DNA from: Nocardiopsis sp. NRRL B-16309 | GTDB lineage: Bacteria > Actinomycetota > Actinomycetes > Streptosporangiales > Streptosporangiaceae | NCBI RefSeq assembly: GCF_001279585.1 | Contig: NZ_LGEC01000069.1 | Location: forward strand, 25,416 to 89,415 | Length of the DNA: 64,000 nucleotides | Reading direction: 5' to 3' | Notes under the pieces: generated by a model | What the model saw: only the letters and a program-made list of their open reading frames with translations | Database searches by the model: none | What the model was told of the DNA's origin: nothing | Made by a program: the position numbers and the translations under genes | In this document: in pieces, positions 26,806-35,206 of the stretch | How positions within the stretch are numbered: the first letter of the stretch is position 1 | Layout: every line of letters begins with the position of its first letter

Positions 26806-27031
26806 GTCAGGGTCCTCTTCCAGTGCGTCTTCCGACAGGTCACGACCGTACTCCCGGAGGGGCCCGCGCCAGTGGGATCGACACTGCCGTGCGATCGGCA
26901 CCGCGCGGCCCCACCGCCGTGCCCCGGGGCCACCGGCCGGTCGGCGGCTGCCCACGGGGCAGGGGAGGCCGGCCGGCACCGCGAGCCCGTTCCCGTGGCG
27001 GTCCGTCGGGGTTCTGGCAGAATCCTGAACG

Positions 27032-27047
27032 TTCATACCGGTGTGAA
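27032..27047. promoter_or_regulatory. Dyad in the merR upstream region
   Basis: TTCATACCGGTGTGAA is symmetric at 14 of 16 positions and lies 22 bp before the MerR-family start codon. On the minus strand a TTGACC starts at 27053, with the dyad in the following 19 bases, the geometry expected of MerR-type promoters, though the -10 match is poor. Confidence 0.5.
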
Positions 27048-27068
27048 GGTCAAGCGGAGGGCAGCGGT

Positions 27069-27452
27069 GTGCTGATCGGAGAACTCAGCAGGCGGACCGG
27101 CGTCCACGCCCACCAGTTGCGCTACTACGAGTCCCAGGGCCTGCTCGAACCCGGCCGCGGCTTCAACGGCTACCGCGAGTACGCCGACGACGCCGTCCTG
27201 ACGGTCACCCAGATCCGCAGGCTCCTCGGCGCCGGGCTCTCCACCCAGGAGATCGCCGACCTGCTCCCGTGCGCCACCGGCGACGCCCCCGACCTCGAAC
27301 CCTGCTCCGAACTCCTGGACACCCTGCGCGCCCGGCTGGAGGACCTGGACGAGCGCATCGACACGCTCGACCGCTCCCGCCGGGCCCTGCGCGCCTACAT
27401 CGGCGCCGCCGAGCGGCGCGTGGCCCCTGGCCACGGCGCCGGAGCGTCCTAA
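27069..27452 (+). CDS. MerR-family transcriptional regulator
   Basis: A 127-residue regulator: N-terminal winged HTH IGELSRRTGVHAHQLRYYESQGLLEP (residues 3-28), FNGYREYADDAV, and a long dimerisation helix LDTLRARLEDLDERIDTLDRSRRAL. There are only two cysteines (LPCATGD..LEPC), not in a metal-sensor arrangement, so the inducer is unknown. GTG at 27069 with GGAGGG upstream; longer in-frame starts would begin within low-complexity sequence. Possible targets are itself and the divergent PPOX gene. Confidence 0.88.
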   Translation: MLIGELSRRTGVHAHQLRYYESQGLLEPGRGFNGYREYADDAVLTVTQIRRLLGAGLSTQEIADLLPCATGDAPDLEPCSELLDTLRARLEDLDERIDTLDRSRRALRAYIGAAERRVAPGHGAGAS

Positions 27453-27560
27453 GCTGGCACCGACGAGCAGTTCGACCTGGGAACAGGACCGCCGCCACCC
27501 GCCCCCGCCAGCGTTGGGCGACCCGGCGCCGTGGCACGCGTCCACCCGTGGGGGCCCGAG

Positions 27561-28751
27561 ATGTCCGACTGGCGAGCACGCGCGGTGCGCAGGGGCAGGA
27601 TTCCGTTCACGCGGTCTCCGCGGCGGTCCGGCGGCCCCGACCCGGGGCCGGGGCAGGACCCCGCTCCGGAGTGGTCGATGGACCCCCGGGCGACCGACGA
27701 GTCCGCGGTCTCCGAGGCGCCGCTGGAGCACAGCGTCGTGGACGCCGCGCTCTACCGCGACGGGGAGCGGGTCCGCACACCGGACAGCCTGGAGGAGATC
27801 TACCGGCGGTTGCCCGACGCACGCGGGTCCACCATGGCCTGGATCGGCCTGTACCGCCCGGCCGAGGCCCAGCTACAGGCCGCAGCCGAGCAGTTCAACC
27901 TGCACGAGCTCGCCGTGGAGGACGCCATCGTCGCCCACCAGCGCCCCAAGCTGGAACGGTACGGCGAGACCCTCTTCGTGGTCCTGCGCGCGGCCCGCTA
28001 CGTCGACGAGACCGAGGAGGTCGAGTTCGGGGAGATCCACCTCTTCGTCGGCCGCGACTTCGTGCTCACCGTGCGGCACGCCGACGTCCCCGACCTGGCG
28101 TCGGTCCGCCGGCGGCTGGAGGAGGACCCCGCACTGCTGGCCCTGGGGCCTGAGTCCGTCCTGTACGCGGTCCTGGACGCCGTCGTCGACGGGTACGCCC
28201 CGGTGATCGCCGGACTCCAGCACGACGTCGACGAGATCGAGACCGAGGTCTTCAGCGGCGACCCGCGGGTCTCGCGCCGCATCTACGAGCTCTCCCGCGA
28301 GGTGATCGAGTTCCAGCGCGCCACCCGGCCGCTGCTGCGCATCACCGACGACCTCACCGCCGGGTTCGAGAAGTACGGCACCGACGAGGAGCTGCGGCGC
28401 AGGCTGCGCGACGTCGCCGACCACGCGACCACCGCCGCCGAGCGGGTCGACGGCTTCCGGCAGATGCTGCAGAACATCCTGGCCGTCAACGCCACCCTCG
28501 TCTCCCAGGCCCAGAACGAGGAGATGAAGCTCCTGGCCGAGGCCGGGCACTCCCAGAACAACGAACTCAAGCGGATCTCGTCGTGGGCGGCCATCCTCTT
28601 CGCCCCCACCCTGATCGGCACCGTCTACGGGATGAACTTCGACCGGATGCCCGAACTGGACTGGGCCTTCGGCTACCCGTTCTCGCTCGGACTGATGGCC
28701 CTGGTGTGCGTGGGGCTGTACGTGGCGTTCAAACGCCGCGACTGGCTCTGA
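27561..28751 (+). CDS. corA: CorA-family magnesium/cobalt channel
   Basis: A 396-residue ion channel. The large cytoplasmic N-terminal domain has FNLHELAVEDAI, QRPKLERYGETLFVVLRAARY and HLFVGRDFVLTVRH; a long helix (IYELSREVIEFQRATRPLL) leads to two C-terminal membrane helices with the selectivity motif YGMNF (about residues 355-359). It ends in the basic FKRRDWL. The first 50 residues are an Arg/Pro-rich extension longer than in most CorA proteins. ATG at 27561. It transports Mg2+ or related divalent ions. Confidence 0.93.
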   Translation: MSDWRARAVRRGRIPFTRSPRRSGGPDPGPGQDPAPEWSMDPRATDESAVSEAPLEHSVVDAALYRDGERVRTPDSLEEIYRRLPDARGSTMAWIGLYRPAEAQLQAAAEQFNLHELAVEDAIVAHQRPKLERYGETLFVVLRAARYVDETEEVEFGEIHLFVGRDFVLTVRHADVPDLASVRRRLEEDPALLALGPESVLYAVLDAVVDGYAPVIAGLQHDVDEIETEVFSGDPRVSRRIYELSREVIEFQRATRPLLRITDDLTAGFEKYGTDEELRRRLRDVADHATTAAERVDGFRQMLQNILAVNATLVSQAQNEEMKLLAEAGHSQNNELKRISSWAAILFAPTLIGTVYGMNFDRMPELDWAFGYPFSLGLMALVCVGLYVAFKRRDWL

Positions 28752-28822
28752 GCGGGGGCCGGTCCGCAGTACCGGTCACGCGAAGCGATCCGGCGGCACC
28801 GGCCCGCCGGCACCGGATCGTC

Positions 28823-28908
28823 GGCGCTCAACCGTCCGCGATCGTTCGGTGGCGCTCAGGCGTCCGCGTCCGCGACCGGTCGGTCGCGCTCAGGCGTCCG
28901 CGACCGCG
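28823..28908 (+). repeat. Three degenerate tandem copies at the 3' end of a tetR-type gene
   Basis: Units at 28823, 28851 and 28885 share GCGCTCA(G/A)(G/C)CGTCCGCG with tails ATCGTTCGGT or ACCGGTCGGT. The third copy covers the last codons and stop of the TetR gene; the first two lie beyond it, as if its 3' end had been duplicated twice. Confidence 0.65.
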
Positions 28909-29477
28909 GACCGCATCAGGGACTCCAGCTCCAGGGTGACGTCGTCCAGCGGGCCGATGTCGCGCTGCGCGCGGCACAGCGCCACCGTCCCCTCCACCGA
29001 CGCCACGACCAGGGCGGCCAGGCGCGCCGCGCGGGCGGGTTCGGCCCCGTGCTCGCACAGGGACGCGGCCAGCAGCTCCTGCCAGCCCGTGAGTACTTCG
29101 GCCGCCGCGGCCAGTGCCTCCGAGGACCCGTCCCGTGGCGGCTCCTCCACCGCCACGGCCAGCACCGGGCAGCCCGCACGGAAGTCGCTGTCGATCACCG
29201 TGCGCCTCCACTCCCGCAGGAACGCCCGCAGCCCCGCCACCGGCCCCGCCCGCAGCTCCTCGGCCAGGCCGTGGCCCACGACCACTCCGGCGAAGCGCAC
29301 GGCCTCGGCGGCCAACTGCTGCTTGCCGCGAGGAAAGTAGTGGTAGGTCGAGCCCAGGGGTGTGCCGCTGTGCGCGGCCAGCTCCCGCACCGAGGTGGCG
29401 GCCAGCCCGCGCCGCCGGATCATGTCGGCCGCCCCGGCGACCATGCGCCCGCGGGCGTCCGCGCCCTCCTTCACCAT
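28890..29477 (-). CDS. TetR/AcrR-family regulator (LmrA/YxaF type)
   Basis: A 195-residue repressor. HTH: GRMVAGAADMIRRRGLAATSVRELAAHSGTPLGSTYHYFPRGKQQL (pieces, about residues 10-55). The ligand domain has the LmrA/YxaF phrase FLREWRRTVIDSDFRAGCPVLAVAVE, including the cysteine common in that group. Such regulators often control drug-efflux or oxidoreductase genes. GGAGGGAGC precedes the ATG at 29477. No obvious target is divergent within 150 bp, so it may act on itself or at a distance. Confidence 0.88.
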   Translation of the reverse strand: MVKEGADARGRMVAGAADMIRRRGLAATSVRELAAHSGTPLGSTYHYFPRGKQQLAAEAVRFAGVVVGHGLAEELRAGPVAGLRAFLREWRRTVIDSDFRAGCPVLAVAVEEPPRDGSSEALAAAAEVLTGWQELLAASLCEHGAEPARAARLAALVVASVEGTVALCRAQRDIGPLDDVTLELESLMRSAVADA

Positions 29478-29634
29478 GGGCGCTCCCTCCCCGGTCGGCG
29501 ACCCTTCGCATCCGCCCCAGATTATCGCGATACCGCCGACGCCCGGAGGCCGTACTTCTTCGATCCGTGGGCGGGTGATGCGGCGCGGGGACCGGACCGG
29601 GATCGGGGTCAGGCTCGGGGGCGCCCGGCCGCGG

Positions 29635-30834
29635 TCAGGTCCCGGCGAGCTGGACCAGGGCGTGCGTGCCGCTGGTCCGCCACGCCGGTTCGCCGGCCTC
29701 CAGTTCGTCCACCGTGGTCCTGTCCACCCCGGTCACCACGTCGGACTTGAGCGTGCGCAGCGCCGCCACCGGGCCGGGGAAGTAGGCGGTGACCGCGGCG
29801 AAGGGGGTCGTGGCGGGCCAGTGGCGGTCGCCGACCAGGCGCCGGTAGTTGAGGTCCCCCTTCATCAGGGTCACCGACGCCGAGGCGAACTCCTCGGCCA
29901 GGTCCCCGGGCATGTCCCGGTAGGGGAGCGGTGCGCAGGAGAAGGCGTGCGCCCGCACCCGCAGCCGCCCGTGGACCATCGCCCGCCACAGCCGGGTGCC
30001 GATGTGCTCGGCCGCGCCGCCCGCCGCGCACAGGTGGCGCAGACCGTCCAGGACGTCCGCCGTGGTGGCGTCGGAGACGTAGTACGGGCCCGGCTTGACG
30101 TGCAGCACGACCTCACGGGCACGGTCGGTGGTCAACAGCGTGTCGATGAGGACGAGATCCGGCAGGAGTTCGCGGCCCGCGTTGTCGGCCACCAGGCAGA
30201 CCCGTCCGCCCGCGCGGTCCTCCAGCAGTTCCCACAGCCGGGCCGAGTCGTCGGCCACCAGGCCCGAGGCCGCGGCACCCGTGTCGCCGCCGCCCACCTG
30301 GAAGCCGAGGTCGGCCCGGTTGCCCCACAGCGACGACCGCAGCAGGGCCTGGTCCCGGTCGCGCGGCGCGAGGTCGGCGAGGGAGTCGAGGGCCGCGGTC
30401 TCGGCCGCGGCCTCCGGGCCGGTCAGCTCCGCGCGCTTGAAGGGGGCGAACGGGTCCACGCCCTGCCACGGGCCGGGTACGAAGTAGTCCAGTGCCCCGA
30501 GCAGGCGGCGGTAGAAGTAGCTCTCCGCCCACAGGAAGGGCGCCCGCGTCCAGGGTGTGCCGACGTGGTCGGCCAGGCCCCACTCCCGCCACGCGCGGTG
30601 GTCGTGCGCGTCCTCGTCCAAGGGCGCGATGACCCCTTCGGTGGCCTCCTCCCGCAGGTCCGACAGCCGCGCGCGCAGCTCCGGCGGGTAGGGGAGTGCG
30701 TCGGCGACCCTGCGGATCAGCGCAGGGTGGCGCTCGCACATCACGCTCCGGGGGAAGGAACCGGGCACGGCGCCGGTGATCACGTCGGCGTCGGGCAGCG
30801 CGGTCGGGACGGCTCGGCGTGACTCTTCGGGCAT
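29635..30834 (-). CDS. ARMT1/DUF89-like damage-control phosphatase family protein
   Basis: A 399-residue metal-dependent protein of the ARMT1-like/DUF89 fold. The helical N-terminus has the family's FLWAESYFYRRLLGAL and GPWQGVDPF; the metal-binding loops are VADNAGRELLPDLVLID (Asp, Asn, Glu, Asp in the family spacing) and TLMKGDLNYRRLVGD. Relatives dephosphorylate damaged sugar phosphates. AGGAG precedes the ATG at 30834; sequence upstream in frame is a Pro/Arg/Thr-rich repeat and not coding. A single gene. Confidence 0.85.
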   Translation of the reverse strand: MPEESRRAVPTALPDADVITGAVPGSFPRSVMCERHPALIRRVADALPYPPELRARLSDLREEATEGVIAPLDEDAHDHRAWREWGLADHVGTPWTRAPFLWAESYFYRRLLGALDYFVPGPWQGVDPFAPFKRAELTGPEAAAETAALDSLADLAPRDRDQALLRSSLWGNRADLGFQVGGGDTGAAASGLVADDSARLWELLEDRAGGRVCLVADNAGRELLPDLVLIDTLLTTDRAREVVLHVKPGPYYVSDATTADVLDGLRHLCAAGGAAEHIGTRLWRAMVHGRLRVRAHAFSCAPLPYRDMPGDLAEEFASASVTLMKGDLNYRRLVGDRHWPATTPFAAVTAYFPGPVAALRTLKSDVVTGVDRTTVDELEAGEPAWRTSGTHALVQLAGT

Positions 30835-31147
30835 GGTGCGGCTCCTGCGTCGGTCGTGTCGTGCTCGTCGGGCGGGCTCGGCGGTCGGGCGTGCCGGACG
30901 GGTCGGGCGCGTTGGTCCGGTCGGGCGGGCCCGATGTGTCCGGTGCTCCGCACCGGCCCAGGGGGCCGAGCGGGGCGCCGAGGGCGGCCACCTCCATCCT
31001 CCCCCGAGGGCGACGGGACCATTGGTCGAATCGCAATCATCACGACTGCACAATCGGCCGTCGAATGGGCAGAATGACAGGTAGGACCGGCGGAGATCCG
31101 CGGTTCGAAGGGTCCACGGGCACCGCTGGTCGTGGGAGGTGAGATTC

Positions 31148-31582
31148 ATGTCCACGATCGCTCACGCGCGTTCCCACGCGATGACGCACGCCTGGCGCGG
31201 CGCGGTCGCCGGTATCGTCGGCGGCATCGTCTTCGGGATCGTGATGGCGATGACCGGAATGCTGCCGATGGTCGCCATGCTGGTCGGCAGCGACAACGCC
31301 GTCATCGGTGCGGTGGTCCACCTGGCCATCGCGGCCGCGATCGGTGTGCTGTTCGGACTGCTCGCAGGAGCCATCGGCGACAGGGTGTGGCCGGTGATGG
31401 CCGCGGGGCTGGTCTACGGAGTGGCCTGGTGGGTGGTCGGCGGGTTGGTGCTGATGCCCGCGTTCCTCGGCATGGCACTGTTCCCCATGGGCGCGACGTC
31501 CATGTGGAGCCTGTTCGGCCACGCCCTCTTCGGGCTGGTGGCCGGTGCCACGCTCTACGGACTGAGCCGCAACGAGGCCTGA
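31148..31582 (+). CDS. Four-helix membrane protein of unknown function
   Basis: A 144-residue integral membrane protein with four hydrophobic helices: about residues 16-38 (VAGIVGGIVFGIVMAM..), 50-72 (GAVVHLAIAAAIGVLFGLL), 80-102 (VMAAGLVYGVAWWVVGGLVL) and 115-138. Helix starts are Gly-rich. I do not recognise a named family. GGGAGGT sits 8 bp before the ATG at 31148, better than the GTG at 31139. It is divergent from the ARMT1-like gene. Confidence 0.8.
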   Translation: MSTIAHARSHAMTHAWRGAVAGIVGGIVFGIVMAMTGMLPMVAMLVGSDNAVIGAVVHLAIAAAIGVLFGLLAGAIGDRVWPVMAAGLVYGVAWWVVGGLVLMPAFLGMALFPMGATSMWSLFGHALFGLVAGATLYGLSRNEA

Positions 31583-31607
31583 GCCCCTTTGGGGACCCCG
31601 ACGCTCC

Positions 31608-31907
31608 TCAGGAGCGGCCCCTCGTCAGCACCGTGCCCCGCACGGTGCTGACCTTGTCCCGCACGCGTGCGAGCGCGTCCCGGACCCGGACCAGCGGGCC
31701 GCCGCGCACCGCCTCCGGCACGGGGACGGGGCCGGGCGGCTCCGTGCCCTCCGCGACCGGGGACGCCTCGGCCACACGCTCGCGCAGCCGGTCCCGGACC
31801 TGGTCGGGAGTGTAGGCGCGACGCTTGCGCTCGTCGCGGGCGATCGCCACACCGGTGGCCGCCACTCCCGCGAACGCGGCCACACCGAGAACCTTCCACC
31901 AACGCAT
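31608..31907 (-). CDS. Small single-pass membrane protein, hypothetical
   Basis: A 99-residue protein: N-terminal membrane helix (KVLGVAAFAGVAATGVAIA, residues 5-23) followed by a charged segment (RDERKRRAYTPDQVRDRLRERVAE) and a second amphipathic helix (VRDALARVRDKVSTVR). The layout resembles YtxH-like small envelope or stress proteins, but identity is too weak for a name. The stop codon lies in a small CGCTCC-TCA-GGAGCG hairpin shared with the end of the preceding plus-strand gene. Confidence 0.7.
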   Translation of the reverse strand: MRWWKVLGVAAFAGVAATGVAIARDERKRRAYTPDQVRDRLRERVAEASPVAEGTEPPGPVPVPEAVRGGPLVRVRDALARVRDKVSTVRGTVLTRGRS

Positions 31908-31967
31908 GCCCTCACGCTACAGCCATGAGCGCGCGCCGGGTGGCGCCGGCGGGGGTAGGTTCGGAAC

Positions 31968-32618
31968 GTGACAGGTTCGAGCATCACCCTGGACAGGGCA
32001 CTGGAGATCACCCGCACCGGCGACGCCTGGGTGTTCCGCGGAACCAGCGTGGCCGACCGCGCCATCCAGATCACCACGAACAGCCCCGTGAACCACGTGG
32101 GCATGTCTGTCGTCGTCGACGACCTCCCGCCGCTGATGTGGCACGCCGAACTGGGCCGGTCGCTCACCGACATGTGGACCGGAAGCCACCACCGCGGCGT
32201 GCAGCTGCACGACCTGCGCGACGCGGTCCTGGTGTGGGGTCGCCGCTACGGCCAGAAGGCGTGGCTGCGCCAGCTCGACCCCGTGGCCGACACGGCCATG
32301 GAGGACGCGGTCCTGCGCACGGTCGCCCGGCTGGACGGCACGCCCTTCCCCTCCTCGGCGCGGATGGCCGGACGGTGGCTGCGCGGCCGGGTGCCGCTGC
32401 GCCGCCTGCCGTTGGCGCGGCGCGAGCGGGAGCGCACGCTGGAGAGCACCTACTGCGCGGAGGTGGTGGCCCTGACCTACGAGGCGATGGGCCTGCTGCC
32501 GTCCGGGCGCCGGCCCGGCTACTACGATCCGGGGCGGTTCTGGAGCGGGGACTCCCTGCGCCTGGAGGGCGGTGCCCGGCTCGGCGGCGAGATCCAGGTG
32601 GACCTGCCCGAGTCCTGA
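31968..32618 (+). CDS. Permuted NlpC/P60-like (YiiX/YebB type) cysteine hydrolase
   Basis: A 216-residue protein of the permuted papain-like fold. The catalytic His is likely in NSPVNHVGMSVVVDD (about residues 38-52) and the catalytic Cys is late, in STYCAEVVALTYEAMGLL (about 158-175), the order found in YaeF/YiiX proteins. DLRDAVLVWGR and TPFPSSARM lie between. There is no signal peptide, so it should act inside the cell; relatives act on amides or thioesters of lipids or peptidoglycan. GTG at 31968. Confidence 0.72.
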   Translation: MTGSSITLDRALEITRTGDAWVFRGTSVADRAIQITTNSPVNHVGMSVVVDDLPPLMWHAELGRSLTDMWTGSHHRGVQLHDLRDAVLVWGRRYGQKAWLRQLDPVADTAMEDAVLRTVARLDGTPFPSSARMAGRWLRGRVPLRRLPLARRERERTLESTYCAEVVALTYEAMGLLPSGRRPGYYDPGRFWSGDSLRLEGGARLGGEIQVDLPES

Positions 32619-32622
32619 CTCC

Positions 32623-33135
32623 TCAGCCGTCGAAGGTCCACCGGGTGGGGCCGTGGCCGAGGTCGTCCCCGGCGGGGAAGGCGTACACCGCCGCGGGCGC
32701 GATCGCGTACGCGCGGTAGGGCGGCGGGCCCGCGGTCGGCGCGCCCTGCGAGCCGGTGAGGAAGCCGTCCCCGGGGGTCGGTGCCCATCCGTACCGGTCG
32801 GCGTAGGCCAGCGCCACCCGCTCCAGCGGCTCGGCGTCCAGGACCGGTTCGGCCGTCCCCTCGACGACGGCGTGCAGGCGGCCGGTGTCCAGGGCGAGGC
32901 TGACCCGGGCGTCCCGGACCAGACGGCGGGACTTGGCCGTGCCCTCGCCCGAGGCGAAGCACGCGCGCCCGTCGACCCACACCGCCAGGACCGGCCGGGT
33001 GTGCGGCCCTCCGTCGCGGCGGGTGGTCGTCAGCCAGGCGGTTCCGGCGGTCTCCTCCAGGTGTGCCAGGACGTCCGTCCAGGCGCCGGGGGGTTCGTCG
33101 GTCAGGGACGCGGCGCGGGGGGCCGGCAGTGCCAT
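32623..33135 (-). CDS. PPOX-class pyridoxamine-phosphate-oxidase-like protein
   Basis: A 170-residue split-barrel protein: LEETAGTAWLTTTRRDGGPHTRPVLAVWVDGRACF in pieces (about residues 27-61), GEGTAKSRRLVRDARVSLALD, and the ending TRWTFDG. It resembles FMN/F420-binding proteins and is a different subgroup from the PPOX gene at 26374. AAGGAG lies 8 bp before the ATG. Its stop lies 2 bp past the end of the convergent NlpC-like gene. Function unknown. Confidence 0.85.
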   Translation of the reverse strand: MALPAPRAASLTDEPPGAWTDVLAHLEETAGTAWLTTTRRDGGPHTRPVLAVWVDGRACFASGEGTAKSRRLVRDARVSLALDTGRLHAVVEGTAEPVLDAEPLERVALAYADRYGWAPTPGDGFLTGSQGAPTAGPPPYRAYAIAPAAVYAFPAGDDLGHGPTRWTFDG

Positions 33136-33189
33136 CAAGGCTCCTTCGTTCGGCACTCGGTGTGCGTGCGTCACGCTAGCCTCCGGCGC

Positions 33190-33420
33190 CGACAGAACCT
33201 GTGCGCCACACCGGCCTCGGGCGGTGACCAGGTTCCTGTGAGTGCCGGCCTTCGACGGTGACCAGGTTCCTGCGCGCCACACCGGCCTGCGGTGGGCGCC
33301 CGGTCTCACGTGTCGCGTCGGCCTTCGACGGTGACCAGGTTCCTGCGCGCCACACCGGCCTGCGGTGGGCGCCCGGTCTCACGTGTCGCGTCGGCCTCCG
33401 ACGGCGACCAGGTTCCCTCA
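33190..33420 (+). repeat. 73-bp tandem repeat array
   Basis: The unit, roughly 33251-33323, contains TCGACGGTGACCAGGTTCCT, GCGCGCCACACCGGCCTG and GGTCTCACGTGTCGCGTCGG. Copies start at 33251, 33324 and, partly, 33397 (period exactly 73), with an older degenerate copy near 33205. GACCAGGTTCC occurs four times. No gene is supported here; it lies between the PPOX gene and the 3' end of the MFS gene. Confidence 0.8.
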
Positions 33421-33435
33421 CCGCGCGCGCCGGTC

Positions 33436-34800
33436 TCAGGCGGCGGCCAGGCTCATGCGCCGTGCGCGCAGGGCGAAGCCCGCGAAGACCACGGCCGCGC
33501 CGACGGCGGTGGCCAGCATGACCGTGGTCATGCTGGACAGGGTGACCGGACCGGACATGCCCGCGGTGGCGGCCAGGCCGGAGCCGATCCCGAACTGCAG
33601 CGTGCCCAGCAGCGCCGATCCGCTCCCGGCCCGCGCGGCCGACTGCCCCGACAGGGCCAGCGCGGTGGCGTTGGGCGAGATCAGGCCGGTGAACACCATC
33701 ATGACGAACAGGGCGGCGGTCACCGAGACCAGGTCGGCGCTCCCGGCGGCCTCCAGAGCGCCGATGGCCAGGACCGACAGGACGGCCCCGCCCAGGCCGA
33801 GCAGGAGTCGGCGGTGGATCTCCAGACGGCGGATCAACGCCACGTTGACCTGGTTGCCCAGGATCATCCCGAGGGTGGTGACGGCGAAGACCAGGCTGAA
33901 CTCCTGCGCGCTGGCCCCGAACCGCGACTGCGACACGAAGGAGAACGTGGAGATGTAGGTGAAGCTCATCCCGAAGCTCAGCGCGAGCGTGAGCGTGGGG
34001 CCCACGAAGCGCACGTCGCGCAGCAGCTCACCGAACACCCGCAGCTGCTCGCCCACACCGATCCGGCGGCGCTGGTCGGCCGGCAGGCTCTCGGGCAGGG
34101 CGAAGTGGACGAGGACGAGCGTCACGAGCCCGGCGGCCCCGAGCGCGCCGAACACGATCTGCCAGGAGCCCAGGAACAGCAGCTGGCCGCCGATGACGGG
34201 GCCGAGCATGGGTGCCAGACCGGCGATCAGCACCAGCCGGGAGAAGAACGTCGCGGCGGCCTCTCCGTCGAAGACGTCGCGGACCACGGCGCGGGAGATC
34301 ACGAGCCCGGCGGCGGCCGAGGCCCCCTGCACCAGGCGCAGCACGCTGAACACTGCCACGTCGGGCACGAACATGATGGCGAACGTGGCCGCTGTGAACA
34401 CGCCCAGGCCGATGAGCAGGGGACCGCGTCGGCCCCAGCGGTCGCTGAGCGGGCCGATGACGAGCTGGCCCAGGGCCAGTCCGGCCATGACCGAGGTCAG
34501 GGTGAGCTTGACGCTCGCCTCGCTGGTGCCCAGGTCGGTGGCGATCTGCGGCAGCGCGGGCAGGTACAGGTCGGTCGCGAGCGGACCGATGGCGGAGAGC
34601 GCGCCCAGGACGGCGACGAGCAGCAGGGCGCGGCGGCGCGTCAGGGTGGTCGCGGCGGGGCGGCGCTCGGCGACCGTCTCGCGGCCGGTGCCGGGCGCGG
34701 TGGCCACCGGCTCCCGGTCGGCGGTCACCGCGGCGGTGTCGGTCAGGGGCGCGGCGGCCGTGGGGGCGCGGCGCTCGGGGCGTGTGGACAGCAGTGTCAC
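33436..34800 (-). CDS. Bcr/CflA-type MFS multidrug exporter
   Basis: A 454-residue 12-helix transporter of the drug:H+ antiporter-1 group. After a 55-residue Ala/Thr/Arg-rich N-terminal extension comes the Bcr/CflA signature: LGALSAIGPLATDLYLPALPQIATDLGTSEASVKLTLT in pieces, GPLSDRWGRRGPLLIG (motif A, about residues 119-134), LRLVQGASAAAGLVISRAVVRD (motif C region) and RFGASAQEFSLVFA. It exports drugs such as bicyclomycin or chloramphenicol in relatives; specificity here is unknown. GTG start at 34800 with GGAG upstream; an internal start near residue 53 cannot be excluded. Confidence 0.9.
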   Translation of the reverse strand: MTLLSTRPERRAPTAAAPLTDTAAVTADREPVATAPGTGRETVAERRPAATTLTRRRALLLVAVLGALSAIGPLATDLYLPALPQIATDLGTSEASVKLTLTSVMAGLALGQLVIGPLSDRWGRRGPLLIGLGVFTAATFAIMFVPDVAVFSVLRLVQGASAAAGLVISRAVVRDVFDGEAAATFFSRLVLIAGLAPMLGPVIGGQLLFLGSWQIVFGALGAAGLVTLVLVHFALPESLPADQRRRIGVGEQLRVFGELLRDVRFVGPTLTLALSFGMSFTYISTFSFVSQSRFGASAQEFSLVFAVTTLGMILGNQVNVALIRRLEIHRRLLLGLGGAVLSVLAIGALEAAGSADLVSVTAALFVMMVFTGLISPNATALALSGQSAARAGSGSALLGTLQFGIGSGLAATAGMSGPVTLSSMTTVMLATAVGAAVVFAGFALRARRMSLAAA

Positions 34801-35206
34801 AGGGAGCTCCAGGGCATGGCGAACGGAGGTCGAGCGAGATCAGGGGCGCCGTGAACCGCCTGGGGCGGGGCGCGGAAGAAGCGATCCCTACGGGGACGCA
34901 CCCCGGCTCCAACATGCGATCAGGGGAGTGCAATCCCGGCTTTGCCAAGCTGTCCGCGTGATCCGTATTACCAATGGCGAATCCCTTGGGCACAGGCGTT
35001 TTCGCGCTTCTGTGACCACTGGCATGGTCATGGGACGACCGGCCGGTCACCAGGTGCTGGTAGCCGCCGCGCCACGCACGACACCGTGCGCCCCCGAGGC
35101 GGTCCGCGACCGACGGAAGGTCGCCCGAAACACGGTTTTCATCGCTGGACGTCTTGTTCCGGCCCCGGTCCGGCGATAGGAACGGGGAGACCACAGGAGG
35201 ACCCCC
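34801..35206. other. Divergent promoter region, MFS / M14 peptidase
   Basis: About 400 bp without a gene, somewhat lower in G+C. It contains the two divergent promoters and an inverted repeat TGACCA-CTGGCA-TGGTCA at 35013-35030 that could be an operator. Nothing else stands out. Confidence 0.4.

Noticed and set aside
33292..34854. Long plus-strand ORF opposite the MFS gene
   Set aside because: Gly/Gln/Glu-rich antisense shadow of a clear 12-helix transporter.
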